Below the pieces are notes generated by a model. It did not search any database. It saw only the letters and a list, made by a program, of their open reading frames with translations, and was not told where the DNA came from. This document shows positions 1 to 8,924 of a DNA stretch of 39,717 nt, one piece after another. Both the position numbers and the translations under genes were made by a program. Position 1 is the stretch's first letter. Every line of letters starts with the position of its first letter. This stretch comes from Pseudomonadota bacterium (GTDB lineage Bacteria; Pseudomonadota; Gammaproteobacteria; Burkholderiales; Thiobacillaceae): assembly GCA_021802945.1 (NCBI GenBank), contig JAJZRE010000021.1, forward strand, positions 1 through 39,717. Reading direction: 5' to 3'.

Positions 1-36
1 TCCTGTCCTGACGCGGATGCTCGACGACACCACGGC

Positions 37-1095
37 TCAAGAGCCTTCCGCGTTACCCGGGCGCGTTCGTCTGCAGGCCGTCTCGAATTGCGTCCGGTCT
101 GCAAGATGGTTGAAGTGGCAGACCTGGTTTCTGCCGTTGCGCTTGGCGCCATAGAGGGCCCGGTCTGCCTGGTCGAGCAGTTCTGTCACGAGACGCCGCG
201 TCTCGTGTTTCCCCTCCTGGGGTTCGAGCGTGGCGATGCCGATGCTGGCCGTGATATGGGTTTTCATGTTTTCGATGGTGGCAATGGCCGTGCGTAGACG
301 TTCAGCCGCCACCAGGCTTTCTGCCTCGTTCAGTCCGAGCGCGGCCACGACAAACTCCTCGCCGCCATGCCGCGCCACGATGTCGATCTCCCGGGCGGTG
401 GCCTTCAGGGTGGACGCGACCGCCTGCAGGACCCGGTCGCCCTCGGCGTGTCCGAAGCGGTCGTTGATCCGTTTGAAATGATCGAGGTCTATCATCAACA
501 GGGTCACGTGTTCCCGCCGGCGAAGCGCGGTCTTGAGCATCTGATCGGCATACTCGTAAAAGGCGCGCCAGTTGTAAAGGCCGGTCATGCCATCGTGGTT
601 GGCGAGCAGTTCGAGCTCGGCGTGCAGCCGGCGAAGTTCCAGGTCTTGCCGGGCCAATTCGTCCTCGGCGGCCTTGCGTTCGGTGATGTCGCGCACGACA
701 CAGAGGACGAGGCGGGCGCCGTCCAGAATCATGGGGCTCAGCATGATATCGACAGGAAATTCTTTGCCGTTTCTGTGCAGGGCGAAGAGATCACCGGTCT
801 TGCCCATCGGCCGGATGTGCGCTTCTTGCATGTAGCGGTCGCGGTGACCGGCATGGACAGCGGCAAAGCGGTGAGGGACCAGCATGTCGACGGGCTGGTC
901 GATGAGCGCCCTGGATGGGTAGCCGAACAGGGTTTCCGCCTGCATGTTCGCCAGAACGATACGTCCCGCCTGGTCGATCACCAACAGGGCATCGGGCGCG
1001 CATTCAAAAATGCGTTGGTAGATTTCCATCGGGTCCGGGGACAGGCGGTGTCCTTCAGGTGCGGCGCGGGGAGGCGTATTGGTATTGCGATTCAT
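37..1095 (-). CDS. PAS-GGDEF diguanylate cyclase
   Basis: Predicted to make cyclic di-GMP from two GTP, under control of an N-terminal sensory domain. The 352-residue protein has a PAS domain (about residues 22-135, ending in the usual VVRDITERK linker), a short coiled-coil linker and a C-terminal GGDEF domain. The catalytic signature is GGEEF at 244-248. An RxxD inhibitory site (REID, 235-238) lies five residues before it, so product inhibition by c-di-GMP is expected. No membrane segment is seen, so it is probably cytoplasmic. The start at 1095 is chosen because GAGGG lies just upstream and the reading frame beyond it looks non-coding. The signal sensed by the PAS domain cannot be told from sequence. 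It is transcribed divergently from pxpB across a 141-bp gap. Confidence 0.9.
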   Translation of the reverse strand: MNRNTNTPPRAAPEGHRLSPDPMEIYQRIFECAPDALLVIDQAGRIVLANMQAETLFGYPSRALIDQPVDMLVPHRFAAVHAGHRDRYMQEAHIRPMGKTGDLFALHRNGKEFPVDIMLSPMILDGARLVLCVVRDITERKAAEDELARQDLELRRLHAELELLANHDGMTGLYNWRAFYEYADQMLKTALRRREHVTLLMIDLDHFKRINDRFGHAEGDRVLQAVASTLKATAREIDIVARHGGEEFVVAALGLNEAESLVAAERLRTAIATIENMKTHITASIGIATLEPQEGKHETRRLVTELLDQADRALYGAKRNGRNQVCHFNHLADRTQFETACRRTRPGNAEGS

Positions 1096-1236
1096 GACGA
1101 CCCTCTGCGCGGGCAGTGAGAAATGGCGGTGCAACATCCCTGATGCACGCACCGACGATATCATTACAGCCGTTGGGTTTGGTATTGCACTTTCGAACCA
1201 CCGCACAATGCGGAACGTTGAAAAGAGGCCTTCCCC

Positions 1237-1884
1237 ATGAAAAAGTATACAACCGGACAACCGCAAGCCCAGCCGGCCTGGCGCTGGGTCGGCGAGCGCG
1301 GGTTGCGGGTGGCGACGGGCAGCGCGACGCTGGCGCGCTATGAATCGTTGATGTCGCTGAATTTGGCGGATGTCGAGGACATCATCCCTGCCGATGACAG
1401 CCTGTTGCTGATCTTGAGGCGGGCGGCCAGCGTATCGCCGGCGCTGAGCCTGGCGCTGGCCGGACCACTGCCGGACTCGCGAAGCGGGGCGGGGAGGCCG
1501 CGTCATGAGATCGCGGTCGCGTATGGCGGCGCGGCCGGACCGGATTTGCAGGCGCTGGCGAAACAAACGGGCATGAGTGAGGCGGCCTACATCGAGCACC
1601 ATGCGGCAAGCGAGTACACGGTGGCATTCTTGGGTTTCCAGCCGGGGTTCCCGTATCTTCGGGGATTGCCGGCGGCCCTGCAGGCGGCACGCCGGGCGTC
1701 GCCGCGGCAACGGGTTGAGCCGGGCAGCGTGGCTGTTGGCGGGGTCTATACGGGGATTTATCCTGCCGGCGGTCCGGGCGGCTGGCACATCATCGGACGG
1801 ACAGGCGCGGCATTGTTCGACCCGAAGCGCGATGTCCCGGTGTTGCTGATGCCGGGCGACCGGGTCCGCTTCGTCCCGGCATGA
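1237..1884 (+). CDS. pxpB: 5-oxoprolinase subunit PxpB (KipI/allophanate hydrolase subunit 1 family)
   Basis: Subunit of the ATP-dependent prokaryotic 5-oxoprolinase PxpABC, which opens 5-oxoproline (pyroglutamate) to glutamate. The 215 residues match the family along their length: WRWVGERGLRV near the start, the conserved FLGFQPGFPYL block near 129-139, and the C-terminal PGGPGGWHIIGRT and MPGDRVRFVP blocks. About 14 extra residues precede the usual family start. ATG at 1237 is preceded by AAGAGG, which supports it. Its TGA overlaps the ATG of pxpC (ATGA), so the two are translationally coupled. Older annotation may call it KipI or allophanate hydrolase subunit 1; the adjacent pxpC and pxpA favour oxoprolinase. 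Confidence 0.92.
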   Translation: MKKYTTGQPQAQPAWRWVGERGLRVATGSATLARYESLMSLNLADVEDIIPADDSLLLILRRAASVSPALSLALAGPLPDSRSGAGRPRHEIAVAYGGAAGPDLQALAKQTGMSEAAYIEHHAASEYTVAFLGFQPGFPYLRGLPAALQAARRASPRQRVEPGSVAVGGVYTGIYPAGGPGGWHIIGRTGAALFDPKRDVPVLLMPGDRVRFVPA

Positions 1885-2792
1885 TCGAAGTCCTGCGCTC
1901 CGGCCTGTGCGATCTGGTGATGGACCTGGGGCGGCCCGGCCAGGGCGCGTACGGCGTACCCGCCGGTGGCGCGGCCGATCCGGGGGCGCTGGCGGCGGCC
2001 AATTGCCTGGTGGGCAACGACGCGGCGGCGGCGGGGCTCGAGATCATCCTGTCGGGGCCGCGCCTGCGGTTTCCGCGGGGCGGGGTGTTGGCGCTCACCG
2101 GCGCGCGTTTTGCCGCCAGCCGCAGCAGCGGCGCCCCGGTGGCATGGAATGAAACCCTGGTGCTGGCGGCGGGCGAAGTCCTCACCCTGGATCGCCCCGA
2201 GGCGGGCTGCCGCTGCTGGCTCGCGCTGCGCGGCGGGCTGGCGGTGCCGCGGGTGATGGGAAGCCGCAGCACCTTCCTGCCGTCGGGTTTCGGCGGCCAT
2301 TGCGGGCGACCGCTACAGGCCGGCGATGTCCTGCGCTGCGGCATGCCGGAGAACGATATGAAACTGTTGCGCGCCACCCCGCCGCCCGCCGCGATGGAAG
2401 GCTGCTTGCGGGTCGTGGCGGGGCCGCAAGCCGCGCAATTCGACGATGCCGGGCTGGCAGCCTTTTTTGGCAGCCCCTATCGGGTCGACGCGGCGTCGGA
2501 CCGACGGGGTCTGCGTCTGGCCGGCGCGCCCGTAAGCCATGCCCGGGCCGAGCTTCGGTCGCAAGGGGTGCTGCCTGGCGCGATCCAGGTGCCGCCCGAC
2601 GCCCAGCCGATCATTCTTGGCTGGGACGGGCCGGTGACAGGGGGCTATCCGGTGATCGCCGGGGTGATTACAGCGGACGTCCCCCGGCTGGCGCAACTGA
2701 AGCCCGGCGACGCGGTCCGTTTTGTGACGATAGAGGTCGAGGCCGCGCGCGCGCTGGCGGCGGTGCCGTGGGAGATCAAGGAGCTGGCATGA
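1881..2792 (+). CDS. pxpC: 5-oxoprolinase subunit PxpC (KipA/allophanate hydrolase subunit 2 family)
   Basis: Second large subunit of 5-oxoprolinase, 303 residues. It contains the family blocks DLGRPGQGAYGVPAGGAADP near the N-terminus, LALRGGLAVPRVMGSRSTFLPSG-like sequence in the middle (SRSTFLPSGFGG) and a C-terminal ILGWDGPVTGGYPVIAGVI block with PGDAVRFV. With PxpB it is thought to bind ATP and phosphorylate the lactam for PxpA. It overlaps pxpB by four bases at its start and pxpA by four bases at its end, so the three subunits are made from one coupled transcript. The length is normal for the family and the protein looks intact. Confidence 0.92.
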   Translation: MIEVLRSGLCDLVMDLGRPGQGAYGVPAGGAADPGALAAANCLVGNDAAAAGLEIILSGPRLRFPRGGVLALTGARFAASRSSGAPVAWNETLVLAAGEVLTLDRPEAGCRCWLALRGGLAVPRVMGSRSTFLPSGFGGHCGRPLQAGDVLRCGMPENDMKLLRATPPPAAMEGCLRVVAGPQAAQFDDAGLAAFFGSPYRVDAASDRRGLRLAGAPVSHARAELRSQGVLPGAIQVPPDAQPIILGWDGPVTGGYPVIAGVITADVPRLAQLKPGDAVRFVTIEVEAARALAAVPWEIKELA

Positions 2793-3499
2793 TCGAACTG
2801 AATGCGGATATCGGCGAGGGCTGCAATGACGCCGCACTGATGCCGTATCTGGCGCGGGTGTCGATCGCCTGCGGCGGACACGTTGGCGACGCCGCAAGCA
2901 TGGCGGCGGCGCTGCGGCTGGCGGCCGAGCATGGCGTGGCGGTAGGCGCCCATCCGGGCTATCCCGATCGCGCCCGCTTCGGGCGTCATCCGCTGGCCGC
3001 GACCGCAACGGACATTGCAGCCTGGGTCACACAGCAGACCGAGGCGCTGGCCGAGCAGGCGGTGCGGCAGGGCATGCGCTTGGCGCACGTGAAGCCGCAT
3101 GGTGCGCTCTACAACGTGGCGGCGCAGGACCGCGGCGTGGCAGACGCCATCGCGCAGGCAGTGGCGGCGCTCGACCCCGGCCTGGTGCTGATCGGCATGG
3201 CCGGGTCGCAACTGGTTGAAGCCGGCCGGGCGGCCGGATTGGCGGTGCTGAACGAGGCGTTTGCGGACCGGCGTTATCAGGCGAGCGGCCAGCTTGTTTC
3301 ACGTGAAACCGAAGGCGCCTTGTTGACCGATCCCGCCGCGGCAGCCCAGCAGGCGCGCGCACTTGCGCGGGGCGAGCCCGTCGCGACGCTGGATGGCGCT
3401 ATGCTACGGATACGGGCCCACACCGTGTGCCTGCACGGCGATACGCCCAATGCATTAAATATTGCGCGGGCCGTCCACGCGGTGCTCGATCACGGATAA
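2789..3499 (+). CDS. pxpA: 5-oxoprolinase subunit PxpA (LamB/YcsF family)
   Basis: LamB/YcsF-type subunit of 5-oxoprolinase, 236 residues, slightly shorter than the usual 244-255. The start MIELNADIGEG is the family start, and an in-frame upstream extension was rejected because it runs through pxpC. Conserved blocks are SIACGGHVGD (usually ACGFHAGD), VGAHPGYPDR, HVKPHGALYN, NEAFADRRY and VCLHGDTPNA. The loop between DIGEG and the first histidine block is shorter than usual, which accounts for most of the missing length. A perfect-looking parS partition site (3295-3310) lies inside the coding sequence and encodes part of LVSRETEG. Confidence 0.93.
   Translation: MIELNADIGEGCNDAALMPYLARVSIACGGHVGDAASMAAALRLAAEHGVAVGAHPGYPDRARFGRHPLAATATDIAAWVTQQTEALAEQAVRQGMRLAHVKPHGALYNVAAQDRGVADAIAQAVAALDPGLVLIGMAGSQLVEAGRAAGLAVLNEAFADRRYQASGQLVSRETEGALLTDPAAAAQQARALARGEPVATLDGAMLRIRAHTVCLHGDTPNALNIARAVHAVLDHG
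3295..3310. promoter_or_regulatory. parS centromere site 1 (inside pxpA)
   Basis: TGTTTCACGTGAAACC matches the bacterial parS consensus TGTTTCACGTGAAACA at 15 of 16 positions and contains the palindromic core GTTTCACGTGAAAC. It lies about 5.6 kb upstream of parB. It is expected to be a ParB loading site for chromosome segregation, here embedded in the pxpA reading frame. Confidence 0.9.
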
Positions 3500-3530
3500 T
3501 TCCGCCTCTGTGTTTTTGAATCGCCGACGC

Positions 3531-5432
3531 ATGCCGCTCCTCACCTTTGATCGACTCGAACTCGCCTACGGCCATTGGCCGCTGCTCGACGGCGCCTCGC
3601 TGGTGATCGAGGCAGGCGAGCGCATCGGTCTGATTGGTCGCAATGGCACCGGCAAATCGAGCCTCTTGAAAATCATCGCCGGCGAGCGCCTGCCGGACGC
3701 CGGCGAGGTATGGCGCGCACCGGGCCTGAAGCGGGCCTATGTACCGCAGGAACCGCAGTTCCAGCCGGGCCACAGCGTGTTCGAGGCCGTGGCGGAGGGC
3801 ATCGGCGCGGCGCAGGCGCTGCTCGCCGAATACCATGCGGTGGCGCATGCGATGGCCGAAGGCGACGAGACGGTGTACGCCGACTTCGAGCGGCTGTCGC
3901 ACGAGCTGGAAGCGGCCGATGCCTGGCGGCTCAACAGCCGGGTGGAAGAAACCCTGCAGCGCCTGAGCCTGGATGCCGATGCCGCGGTGGAAACCCTGTC
4001 CGGCGGCCTGAAGAAGCGCGTGGCGCTGGCACGCGCGCTGGTCACCGACCCCGAGCTGCTGCTGCTGGACGAGCCGACCAACCACCTGGATTTTTCCGCC
4101 ATCGAATGGCTGGAAACCCTGCTCAACGACTATCGCGGCGCGCTGCTGTTCATCACCCACGACCGGCGTTTCCTGGACAACGTCGCCAACCGCATCGTCG
4201 AGCTCGATCGCGGGCAGCTGCGCGAATACCAGGGCAACTTCAGCGCCTATCAACTCAAGAAGGCCGAGCAGCTGGAGGTGGAGGCGGTCCACAACCGCAA
4301 GTTCGACAAGTTCTGGAAGCAGGAGGAGGCGTGGATCCGCAAGGGCGTCGAGGCGCGCCGCACCCGCAACGAAGGCCGGGTCAGGCGGCTCGAGGCGCTG
4401 CGCCGCACCCGCGAGGCGCGCATCGCCCATGCCGGGCAGGTGGGATTCCAGCTCGACGCCGGCGAGCGTTCGGGCAAGGTCGTGGCCGAACTCGATCACG
4501 TCACCTACGGCTACGACGACCGCATCCTCATACGCGATTTTTCCACCACCATCCTGCGCGGCGACAAGCTCGGCCTGCTGGGCCCCAACGGCGCCGGCAA
4601 GACCACGCTGATCCGGCTGATCCTCGGCGAGCTCAAGCCGCAGTCGGGCTGGATCAAGCAGGGCACCAAGCTCGAAGTCGCGTATTTCGACCAGTTCCGC
4701 AATCAGCTGAACGACGAGGCGACGCTGATCGACACGATCTCGCCCGGATCGGACTACGTCGAAATCGGCGGACAGAAAAAGCACGTCATCAGCTATCTGG
4801 AAGATTTCCTGTTTCCCGCCGAGCGGTCGCGCGCCAAGGTGTCGGCGCTGTCCGGCGGCGAGCGCAACCGCTTGCTGCTGGCGCGCCTGTTCGCGCGCCC
4901 GGCCAACCTGCTGGTGCTGGACGAGCCGACCAACGACCTCGACATCGACACCCTGGAACTGCTCGAGCAATTGCTGCAGGAATACGGCGGGACCGTGCTC
5001 ATCGTTTCGCACGACCGCGCGTTTCTGGATAACGTCGTCACCCAGTCGATCGTGTTCGAGGGCGAAGGCAGGCTGACCGAGATCGTCGGCGGCTATGCCG
5101 ACTGGCAGGCCTGGAAGCAGCAACAGCGCCCGCCCGGGCCCACCCGGGCGGCCAGCCCCAAGGCCGCGGCCCCGTCTGCGCCGGTGAAGCCCGCGCCCAA
5201 GAGCAAGCTCAGTTACAAGGAGGCGCGCGAGCTCGAAGCCCTGCCGGTGCGGATTGCCGCGCTGGAGGCCGAGCAGGCGAAAATCGCCGAACGGCTGGCC
5301 GACCCCGCGCTGTACCAGTCCAGTCCGCGGGAGGCCACAGGCCTGCATGCGCGCAGCGAGGCCATCGATGCCGAGTTGCTCGACGCGCTGGCGCGCTGGG
5401 AGGCGCTGGAGGCCAAGGCCGCCGCGGCCTGA
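3531..5432 (+). CDS. uup: ABC-F ATPase Uup
   Basis: Soluble ABC-F ATPase of 633 residues, the length of E. coli Uup (635). It has two ABC modules and no membrane segment. Module 1 has Walker A GRNGTGKS (36-43) and signature [15 protein letters not shown]; module 2 has Walker A GPNGAGKT and signature [15 protein letters not shown]. Each has a Walker [13 protein letters not shown] or [12 protein letters not shown]. The C-terminus (about 560-630) is a Pro/Ala linker followed by a charged coiled coil, typical of Uup and used for DNA or ribosome contact. The family acts on ribosomes and affects transposon precise excision. The start is set at MPLLTF, because an earlier in-frame ATG (3462) would overlap pxpA and lacks family similarity. 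Confidence 0.93.
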   Translation: MPLLTFDRLELAYGHWPLLDGASLVIEAGERIGLIGRNGTGKSSLLKIIAGERLPDAGEVWRAPGLKRAYVPQEPQFQPGHSVFEAVAEGIGAAQALLAEYHAVAHAMAEGDETVYADFERLSHELEAADAWRLNSRVEETLQRLSLDADAAVETLSGGLKKRVALARALVTDPELLLLDEPTNHLDFSAIEWLETLLNDYRGALLFITHDRRFLDNVANRIVELDRGQLREYQGNFSAYQLKKAEQLEVEAVHNRKFDKFWKQEEAWIRKGVEARRTRNEGRVRRLEALRRTREARIAHAGQVGFQLDAGERSGKVVAELDHVTYGYDDRILIRDFSTTILRGDKLGLLGPNGAGKTTLIRLILGELKPQSGWIKQGTKLEVAYFDQFRNQLNDEATLIDTISPGSDYVEIGGQKKHVISYLEDFLFPAERSRAKVSALSGGERNRLLLARLFARPANLLVLDEPTNDLDIDTLELLEQLLQEYGGTVLIVSHDRAFLDNVVTQSIVFEGEGRLTEIVGGYADWQAWKQQQRPPGPTRAASPKAAAPSAPVKPAPKSKLSYKEARELEALPVRIAALEAEQAKIAERLADPALYQSSPREATGLHARSEAIDAELLDALARWEALEAKAAAA

Positions 5433-5468
5433 GCGGCCGGTTGTGTCGGGCACGGTGTCTCCGGCCCG

Positions 5469-5499
5469 TGTTTCACGTAGCCATGTTTCACGTGAAACG
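5469..5499. promoter_or_regulatory. parS centromere site 2 with adjacent degenerate copy
   Basis: TGTTTCACGTGAAACG at 5484-5499 matches the parS consensus at 15 of 16 positions. Fifteen bases upstream, TGTTTCACGTAG at 5469-5480 repeats the left half of the site and then breaks off, so it looks like a decayed or half parS. Both lie in the 98-bp gap between uup and mnmG, 3.4 kb upstream of parB. Confidence 0.9.
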
Positions 5500-5530
5500 G
5501 ACGCCGGCAACGGGTAGAATGGCGGCCATC

Positions 5531-7459
5531 ATGAAATTCCCCGAATCCTTCGATGTCATCGTGATCGGCGGCGGCCATGCCGGCACCGAGGCGGCACTCG
5601 CGGCCGCGCGCATGGGCGTGAAGACATTGCTTCTGACGCACAACATCGAGACCCTCGGCGCGATGTCGTGCAATCCGTCGATCGGCGGCATCGGCAAGGG
5701 GCATCTGGTCAAGGAGGTCGACGCGCTCGGCGGCGCGATGGCGCTCGCCACCGACGAGGCCGGGATCCAGTTCCGCACGCTCAACTCCTCCAAGGGCCCG
5801 GCGGTGCGCGCCACCCGCGCGCAGGCCGACCGCGTGCTGTACAAGGCGGCGATCCGCCGGCGCCTGGAAAACCAGCCCAATCTCACACTGTTCCAGCAGG
5901 CGGTCGACGATCTGGTGCTTGACGGCGACCGCGTCACCGGGGTGAAAACCCAGCTCGGCATCGTGTTCAGCGGCCGCGCGGTGGTGCTGACCGCCGGCAC
6001 CTTCCTGGCCGGCCTGGTGCACGTGGGGCTGGAAAACTTCCAGGCCGGGCGCATGGGCGACCCGCCCGCGGTCTCGCTCGCGGCGCGGCTGCGCGAGCTG
6101 AAGCTGCCCGCCGGGCGGCTGAAGACCGGCACGCCGCCGCGCATCGACGGCCGCACCATCGACTACAGCCAGACCCCGATGCAGCCGGGCGACGACCCGG
6201 CGCCGGTATTCTCCTTCATGGGCGATGCGGCCATGCACCCCGAGCAGCGCCCGTGCTGGATCACCCACACCACCGCGCAAACGCACGAGATCATCCGCGG
6301 CGGTCTCGACCGCTCGCCGATGTATACCGGCGTCATCGAAGGCGTGGGGCCGCGCTACTGCCCGTCGATCGAGGACAAGATCACCCGCTTCGCCGACAAG
6401 GCGAGCCACCAGATCTTCCTCGAGCCCGAGGGGCTGACCACCCACGAAATCTACCCCAACGGCATCTCGACCTCGCTGCCCTTCGACGTGCAGCTCGCCA
6501 TCGTGCGCTCGATCCCGGGGCTGGAACACGCGCACATCCTGCGCCCCGGCTACGCCATCGAGTACGACTACTACGATCCGCGCGCCCTCAAGGCTTCGCT
6601 GGAGACCAAATCGATCGCCGGCCTGTTTTTCGCCGGGCAGATCAACGGCACCACGGGCTACGAGGAAGCCGCCGCGCAGGGCCTGCTCGCCGGCATCAAT
6701 GCGGGCCAGCAGGTGCAGGGCAAGGATGCCTGGAGTCCGGGCCGCCACGAGGCGTATCTGGGCGTGCTGGTCGACGACCTCATCACGCGCGGCGTCTCCG
6801 AGCCCTACCGCATGTTCACCAGCCGCGCCGAATACCGCCTGCAGCTGCGCGAGGACAACGCCGACATGCGGCTGACCGAAGCCGGCCGCGAACTCGGCGT
6901 GGTCGACGACGCGCGCTGGGACGCTTTCAACCGGAAGCGCGACGCGGTCGCGCGCGAGACCGAGCGGCTGAAAGCGACCTGGGTCAACCCGGCCATCCTG
7001 CCGGCAGACGAGGCGACCCGCCTCATCGGCCAGCCTATCGACCACGAATACAGCCTGTTCGAACTGCTGCGCCGGCCGGCTCTGAATTACGCGCAACTTC
7101 TCGCGCTGCCGGGCGGCGGGGCGGGGGTGGAGGATGCGCGCGTCGCCGAGCAGGTCGAGATCGCCGCCAAGTACCAGGGCTATATCGACCGCCAGAACGA
7201 GGAGGTCGACAAGCACCGCGAACAGGAAGGCCTGCGCCTGCCGGCGGACCTTGACTACAGCCGCTTGACGGGATTGTCGATGGAGGTGCGGCAGCGCCTG
7301 CAGAAGGCCCGTCCCGAAACGCTCGGCCAGGCGGCGCGGCTGCAGGGGATCACGCCGGCGGCGATTTCGGTGCTGCTGGTGTATGCCAGGCGCGGTTTCC
7401 AGCCGGACGCTGCCCCCTCCCCAACCCTCCCCCGCTTGCGGGAGAGGGAGCAAACGTAA
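5531..7459 (+). CDS. mnmG: tRNA modification enzyme MnmG (GidA)
   Basis: FAD-binding subunit that, with MnmE, installs the carboxymethylaminomethyl group on wobble uridine 34 of certain tRNAs. The N-terminal FAD motif GGGHAG is at 13-18, followed by the family blocks [39 protein letters not shown] and [17 protein letters not shown]. The start [15 protein letters not shown] aligns with the family; ATG at 5519 is a possible alternative. The protein is 642 residues, about 10-15 longer than usual, because a GC-rich palindromic repeat (7412-7450) is read through at the 3' end and encodes the low-complexity tail [15 protein letters not shown]. The stop overlaps the rsmG start (TAATG). Confidence 0.96.
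   Translation: MKFPESFDVIVIGGGHAGTEAALAAARMGVKTLLLTHNIETLGAMSCNPSIGGIGKGHLVKEVDALGGAMALATDEAGIQFRTLNSSKGPAVRATRAQADRVLYKAAIRRRLENQPNLTLFQQAVDDLVLDGDRVTGVKTQLGIVFSGRAVVLTAGTFLAGLVHVGLENFQAGRMGDPPAVSLAARLRELKLPAGRLKTGTPPRIDGRTIDYSQTPMQPGDDPAPVFSFMGDAAMHPEQRPCWITHTTAQTHEIIRGGLDRSPMYTGVIEGVGPRYCPSIEDKITRFADKASHQIFLEPEGLTTHEIYPNGISTSLPFDVQLAIVRSIPGLEHAHILRPGYAIEYDYYDPRALKASLETKSIAGLFFAGQINGTTGYEEAAAQGLLAGINAGQQVQGKDAWSPGRHEAYLGVLVDDLITRGVSEPYRMFTSRAEYRLQLREDNADMRLTEAGRELGVVDDARWDAFNRKRDAVARETERLKATWVNPAILPADEATRLIGQPIDHEYSLFELLRRPALNYAQLLALPGGGAGVEDARVAEQVEIAAKYQGYIDRQNEEVDKHREQEGLRLPADLDYSRLTGLSMEVRQRLQKARPETLGQAARLQGITPAAISVLLVYARRGFQPDAAPSPTLPRLREREQT
7412..7450. repeat. REP-like palindrome inside the mnmG 3' end
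   Basis: The segment includes CCCTCCCCCGCTTGCGGGAG followed by AGGG. It folds into a GC hairpin of nine pairs with one mismatch and a four-base loop. Repeats of this look (a run of CCTCCC, a short loop, GGGAGAGGG) are scattered in many proteobacterial genomes, usually between genes. Here it is translated as the MnmG tail, and its last bases (AGGGAG) sit at Shine-Dalgarno distance from the rsmG ATG. Confidence 0.6.
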
Positions 7460-8109
7460 TGCCCAAACCGATCGACGAAAAGCGCATGAGCGTCGAACAA
7501 CAACTTGCGGCGGGCATCGCCGCCCTGGGGCTGACATTGCCTGACGGCGCCGAGGCGAAGCTCCTGGCCTACCTGGCGCTGCTCGACAAATGGAACCGCG
7601 TGTACAACCTCACCGCGGTGCGTGACGCGGAACGCATGGTCAGCCACCATCTGCTGGATTCGCTGGCGGCGGTGCCTTTCTTTCAGGGCGAGACGGTGCT
7701 GGACGTCGGCAGCGGCGGCGGCCTGCCCGGCATTCCGCTGGCGATCGCGCGGCCGGAATGGCGGGTCACACTGATCGACAGCATCGCCAAGAAGACCGCC
7801 TTCCTGCTGCAGGCGAAGGCCGAGCTGGGCCTGGCCAACCTGCAGGTGGTCACCGGGCGGGTGGAGGATTTCCGGCCCGAAGCCGGGTACGACGTCGTCA
7901 CCTCGCGGGCGTTTTCCGACCTCAGGGCGTTCGTCACGCTGACCCGCCACCTGCTCGGGCCGGGCGGCCGCTGGCTGGCGATGAAGGGCCTGTATCCGCA
8001 CGAAGAGGTCGCCATGCTGCCGGATGACGTGAGAGTGAGCGCTGACCACGCATTGGTCGTACCGGGGCTGGAAGCGAGCCGCCATTTGATCGTTCTGGAG
8101 CCAGCTTGA
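7459..8109 (+). CDS. rsmG: 16S rRNA m7G527 methyltransferase RsmG (GidB)
   Basis: S-adenosylmethionine-dependent methyltransferase that makes m7G527 in 16S rRNA; loss is linked to streptomycin resistance in other bacteria. The 216-residue protein has the class I SAM-binding motif [17 protein letters not shown], the preceding NLTAVRD and HHLLDSL blocks, and the VTSRAFSDL block, all RsmG hallmarks. ATG at 7459 overlaps the mnmG stop and has AGGGAG about eight bases upstream, supplied by the palindromic repeat; MSVEQQ at 7486 is an alternative start without a good ribosome site. The stop overlaps the parA ATG by one base. Confidence 0.95.
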   Translation: MPKPIDEKRMSVEQQLAAGIAALGLTLPDGAEAKLLAYLALLDKWNRVYNLTAVRDAERMVSHHLLDSLAAVPFFQGETVLDVGSGGGLPGIPLAIARPEWRVTLIDSIAKKTAFLLQAKAELGLANLQVVTGRVEDFRPEAGYDVVTSRAFSDLRAFVTLTRHLLGPGGRWLAMKGLYPHEEVAMLPDDVRVSADHALVVPGLEASRHLIVLEPA

Positions 8110-8924
8110 TGACAAAAATAATCGCTATCGCCAACCAGAAGGGCGGCGTCGGCAAGACGACGACTGCGGTGAACCTCGCCGCGAGCCTGGCCGAGCTGGG
8201 GCAACGTGTGCTGCTGGCCGATCTCGACCCGCAGGGCAACGCGACCATGGGGGCGGGCATCGAGAAGCGCACCGCGCTGCCGACCGTGTACCAGATTCTG
8301 CTCAACCAGGTGACCGTGCGCGACGCGCGGATGCGTTCCGGGCCCGGGCATTTCGACATCATCCCGGCCAACCGCGAACTCGCCGGCGCGGAGATCGATC
8401 TGGTCAATCTGGAGCAGCGCGACCTGCGCTTCAAGGTTGCGCTGGCGCAGGTGGCCGACGACTACGACTTCATCCTGATGGACTGCCCGCCGACGCTGAA
8501 TCTCCTGACGGTCAACGCGTTCGCCGCCGCGGAATCGGTGCTGATTCCGATGCAATGCGAGTACTACGCGCTGGAAGGGCTGACCGATCTGGTCGCCACC
8601 ATCAAGAAAGTGAAGCAGCGGCTGAATCCGGAGATCCGCATCGAGGGGCTCTTGCGGGTGATGTTCGACCCGCGCAGCACGCTGGCGCAGCAGGTGTCGG
8701 ACCAGATCAAGCAGCATTTCGGCGACAAGGTCTACGATACCGTCATTCCGCGCAACGTGCGGCTGGCGGAGGCCCCCAGCCACGGCTTGCCTGTGCTGGC
8801 CTACGATCGTCAGTGCCGCGGCGCCAAGGCTTACATGGAACTGGCCGAGGAGATGCTCGGGCGCACCCGGCAGGGCATGAATTCAGGCCGCACGGCCAGG
8901 GAGAAAACAGATGGCCAAACTTAA
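8109..8924 (+). CDS. parA: Chromosome partitioning ATPase ParA (Soj)
   Basis: Walker-type ATPase that binds DNA non-specifically and moves the ParB-parS complex during chromosome segregation. It has 271 residues with a deviant Walker A, KGGVGKTT (11-18), the switch I region ADLDPQGNAT, and Walker B FILMDCPPTL. The N-terminus begins directly at the ATPase fold, as in chromosomal Soj rather than plasmid ParA proteins that carry an N-terminal HTH. ATG at 8109 has GGAG eight bases upstream; a TTG one codon earlier was rejected. It overlaps rsmG by one base and parB by 14 bases. Confidence 0.96.
   Translation: MTKIIAIANQKGGVGKTTTAVNLAASLAELGQRVLLADLDPQGNATMGAGIEKRTALPTVYQILLNQVTVRDARMRSGPGHFDIIPANRELAGAEIDLVNLEQRDLRFKVALAQVADDYDFILMDCPPTLNLLTVNAFAAAESVLIPMQCEYYALEGLTDLVATIKKVKQRLNPEIRIEGLLRVMFDPRSTLAQQVSDQIKQHFGDKVYDTVIPRNVRLAEAPSHGLPVLAYDRQCRGAKAYMELAEEMLGRTRQGMNSGRTAREKTDGQT

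Noticed and set aside
1180..1195. Sigma-54-like TTGGTATTGCAC before pxpB
   Set aside because: The GG and GC are not ten bases apart and the -24 box is poor.
37..1788. 583-residue reading frame for the diguanylate cyclase gene
   Set aside because: The first 230 codons are Arg/Pro-rich, overlap pxpB on the other strand and show no family similarity; the true start is best placed at 1095 with a ribosome site.
5213..7537. 774-residue open frame antisense to mnmG, and a 663-residue frame antisense to priA (25305-27296)
   Set aside because: Long antisense frames are common in GC-rich coding DNA; their sequences are low-complexity and lack recognisable domains.
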